64,000 bases of DNA from Anaerocolumna aminovalerica. Lineage in GTDB: Bacteria > Bacillota > Clostridia > Lachnospirales > Lachnospiraceae. The position numbers were made by a program, and so were the translations under genes. Under the pieces are notes generated by a model. The model had not been told where the DNA came from. It did not search any database and was given only the letters and a program-made list of their open reading frames with translations. Below are positions 62,041 through 64,000 of this stretch, in pieces (position 1 is the stretch's first letter; the number at the start of each line of letters is the position of its first letter). Location: assembly GCF_900115365.1 (NCBI RefSeq), contig NZ_FOWD01000005.1:4048-68047 (forward strand), read 5' to 3'.

Positions 62041-63387
62041 CTATTCTACTACTGTTATGGAGCTGCGTATCATTCCCATCCAACAGCTATAGCCAATCTG
62101 ACCTGCCTCTGTAGGTGTAAATTCAATTACGTTCTCTCCTTCATGAAGTTCTATTTCAAGGCCATACTTTGGTATAATAAGTTCATTATTACATCCATTA
62201 ATTTTGCCTTTTTCTGCTTGAATTATCCATTTGACCGGAATACCTTTTTTTACGGTTATCTGAGGATATGTACCAAAATCAAGAGGTGTGATTATGGTTT
62301 GAATTCCGCCTTCTATTTGTGCAGTCATTGACTGCCCGCTGCTATTTTGAAAGGGCAATGCCACGCCGGATAGTGCCAATCCGTTGCTTAACATTCCAAT
62401 TCCCAAAACAACAACTAAAACAGCACAAATTGACATCATTTTATCTGTGAATTTCTTATTCAGTTTACTGCTTAAGGCTCCTAGTCCAAACATAAGAGGT
62501 ACGGTTCCTAAACTGAACAGGAACATGGATAATGCACCGTAGAAAAAACTTCCGGTGGATAATGCAAATAGCTGCATACTTTGCAATGGTCCGCAGGGCA
62601 TAAGTCCATTTAAAAGCCCTATATAAAAAGAGGAATGACTTTCTGTCTTCTTCTTACCTATTTTTCTTCCAAGGAATTTTGGCATTTTAATAGTAAATCT
62701 TCTTAAAGCAGGAAATACATTCATCATGTTAAGTCCCATTATCATCATAAATACACCTGCAAAGATTGCTACTGCGCCGCGAAATCCGCCTCCAAGACTG
62801 ATAACGGAGCCTAATGCCCCTACAATACCACCTATTAATGTATAAGATATGACACGCCCCAGATTATATAGGAGATTAGGGTATATGGCAGATGCACCTT
62901 TTTTAGAAGCATTTGCACTCTGGGCTAAGTTAATGCCGCCGCACATGGCTACACAATGCAAAGAGGTCAGCAGACCTATAACAAACATCATGCCATAGCC
63001 CATGTTACTTTGTATTCTTGGAAAAAAGTTTGTAAAGTTTAATAATCCTAAGCGTTTTAAAATTATGTACCCGCCAATAAGGATAATCAGTATATAAAGA
63101 GATTGTGAATTACCGGTTAGTTCTTCTACATTACTTTCTTTTGCATCTTTATTTCCTCCAGGTATTTTATTGGTTTCCTCTACCACCTTGTAACCCAGCT
63201 TATTGATTGTGTTCTTAATTTCATCCAAACCTACAACTTTATTATCATAGGTAAAAAATACTTTCCCTTTACCATAACTGGCATTTATATTCCCTATACC
63301 ATTTAACTTTGATAACCCGTTCTCAATTGTCAGCTCACAGTGGGCACAGCTCATACCCAAAATAGTTAAACTTTTATTTTCTTTCAT
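62041..63387 (-). CDS. HMA-TauE/SafE membrane protein with cupredoxin-like C-terminus
   Basis: 448 residues in three parts: an HMA domain (1-70; GMSCAHC, C14 and C17), a sulfite-exporter/DsbD-like membrane domain (about 95-345; FVIGLLTSLHCVAMCGGINLAQS and LLNGLMPCGPLQSMQLFALSTGS, each with a Cys or CG motif), and a cupredoxin-like domain (about 360-448; GCNNELIIPKYG and YSCWMGMI offer Cys/Met ligands). It probably handles copper across the membrane; direction unknown. Its ATG shares one base with the stop of the DUF2318 gene. Confidence 0.85.
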   Translation of the reverse strand: MKENKSLTILGMSCAHCELTIENGLSKLNGIGNINASYGKGKVFFTYDNKVVGLDEIKNTINKLGYKVVEETNKIPGGNKDAKESNVEELTGNSQSLYILIILIGGYIILKRLGLLNFTNFFPRIQSNMGYGMMFVIGLLTSLHCVAMCGGINLAQSANASKKGASAIYPNLLYNLGRVISYTLIGGIVGALGSVISLGGGFRGAVAIFAGVFMMIMGLNMMNVFPALRRFTIKMPKFLGRKIGKKKTESHSSFYIGLLNGLMPCGPLQSMQLFALSTGSFFYGALSMFLFSLGTVPLMFGLGALSSKLNKKFTDKMMSICAVLVVVLGIGMLSNGLALSGVALPFQNSSGQSMTAQIEGGIQTIITPLDFGTYPQITVKKGIPVKWIIQAEKGKINGCNNELIIPKYGLEIELHEGENVIEFTPTEAGQIGYSCWMGMIRSSITVVE

Positions 63388-64000
63388 TAAAATTTCTTCC
63401 AGTTCTCAAATCTATCCGCATTTTCTTTTATCAGTTTTAAAGGTATGGTGATTTCTGTGTCTGTCTCTTTTTTTTCATCTGCCATAATTGGAACTGGATT
63501 ACATCCTCCCCGTTCTTGCTCAATCATGTCCCCACTATAGATGTTACCGCAGTTCTGGCATTGGAATTTGTCTCCTTGCTGAATGAAAAAAGCGTAAGGG
63601 CTTCCATTACATATCTGGCAGGTATCGAATGCGGTACGTATGGTTCCATCCGAAGCCTTTAAAGCAAACAGGCCAACCGTGGTTCCTTCTACATCCATGG
63701 TATAAAAGGTTGCTGTTTCTGATATGTCTGCTGTTTGGATGACTACATCACCCTCTTCGTTAAAAACTGCCGGAATGGCATCCTCACTGGAAACAATGGA
63801 GGAATCTGTTGAATCGGAACTGTTAGCTGAATTATTGGCTGAATCGGATGTATCTGTTGAATTCGAGGTATCTGATGAATCAGGTATATTACCGGGAAGT
63901 TTGGTTCCCTTTCCTTCAGGAACCAAAAATACTATTGCAATAGCCAACACGCCTACCGCAATTGCCGTTATTAACAGCGGATTCGTATTTTTTTTCTTAG
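63387..64000 (-). CDS. DUF2318 domain membrane-anchored protein (5' end outside window)
   Basis: The frame stays open to the window end, so the N-terminus is missing. The visible part starts KKKNTNPLLITAIAVGVLAI, a positively charged residue run and membrane helix, then a Ser/Thr/Asp/Asn-rich linker (NSTDTSDSANNSANSSDSTD), then the DUF2318 domain with FDTCQICNGSPYAFF, FQCQNCGNIYSG and GGCNPVPI. The Cys set suggests an Fe-S or metal site outside the membrane. DUF2318 proteins occur with iron or copper uptake/transfer systems; here it pairs with the HMA-TauE protein. Confidence 0.82.
   Translation of the reverse strand, partial: KKKNTNPLLITAIAVGVLAIAIVFLVPEGKGTKLPGNIPDSSDTSNSTDTSDSANNSANSSDSTDSSIVSSEDAIPAVFNEEGDVVIQTADISETATFYTMDVEGTTVGLFALKASDGTIRTAFDTCQICNGSPYAFFIQQGDKFQCQNCGNIYSGDMIEQERGGCNPVPIMADEKKETDTEITIPLKLIKENADRFENWKKF

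Noticed and set aside
1-64000. CRISPR arrays, prophage, complete insertion sequences, rRNA
   Set aside because: No regularly spaced repeats beyond the two tandem pairs, no transposase, integrase or structural phage genes, and no rRNA sequence were seen.

Overview
The window looks like chromosome from a low-GC, anaerobic, fermentative, probably spore-forming Clostridia member, most likely Lachnospiraceae (near Lachnoclostridium or Anaerocolumna). This is inferred from gene content and AT-rich signals, not from a marker gene. Supporting features are [FeFe]-hydrogenase maturases, a flavodiiron protein with a Ric repair protein, uronate and starch catabolism, an Lsa-type ABC-F protein, a CsoR/CopA copper locus, and a conserved cysE-cysS-mrnC-rlmB-yacP cluster behind a cysteine T-box.

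Layout. 1-5000: tandem repeats, then a minus-strand operon for cysteine synthesis, cysteinyl-tRNA charging and rRNA maturation under a T-box whose specifier reads TGC. 5000-9000: a GNAT/SCP2 protein, ispF with an unusual four-cysteine tail, tRNA-Met and tRNA-Val, and a MATE exporter. 9000-15000: an IscR-like Rrf2 regulator next to O-acetylhomoserine sulfhydrylase, a lipoprotein, a nucleoid-associated protein, a HAD phosphatase and a SleB-like hydrolase. 15200-18700: the four dTDP-L-rhamnose genes. 18900-24000: a nitrosative/oxidative stress module (ric, DUF1858, DUF438-PAS, Crp/Fnr regulator, flavodiiron protein) in which two promoters carry the same inverted repeat at the same distance from the -10 box. 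24100-28800: aconitase, then a PiT phosphate transporter with its DUF47 partner. 29000-33250: hydE-hydG-hydF preceded by a large structured RNA (raiA-like candidate) and a perfectly nested four-way cruciform. 33500-37900: alpha-glucosidase, GPH symporter and an AraC regulator. 38300-42400: GntR regulator, uxaB and uxaA sharing GTATAC-centred operators, followed by a palindromic MITE-like element. 42900-51050: a maltodextrin operon (LacI, neopullulanase, ABC importer, secreted amylase) that reads as more GC-rich than its surroundings. 51500-53380: bioY and birA with a BirA box. 53400-55720: a flavodoxin remnant and an ABC-F gene behind a leader peptide and attenuator. 56100-64000: a two-component system, a 40-residue MDCC-motif protein, copZ, copA, csoR, an HMA-TauE-cupredoxin fusion and a DUF2318 protein cut by the window edge.

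The strongest candidates for something new are the ABC-F attenuator, in which the octamer TTCTTGCA occurs in both the leader ORF and the terminator with its complement between them; the Fnr-like promoter pair; the RNA and cruciform ahead of hydE; the Cys-tailed IspF; and the copper locus with its unannotated small protein.
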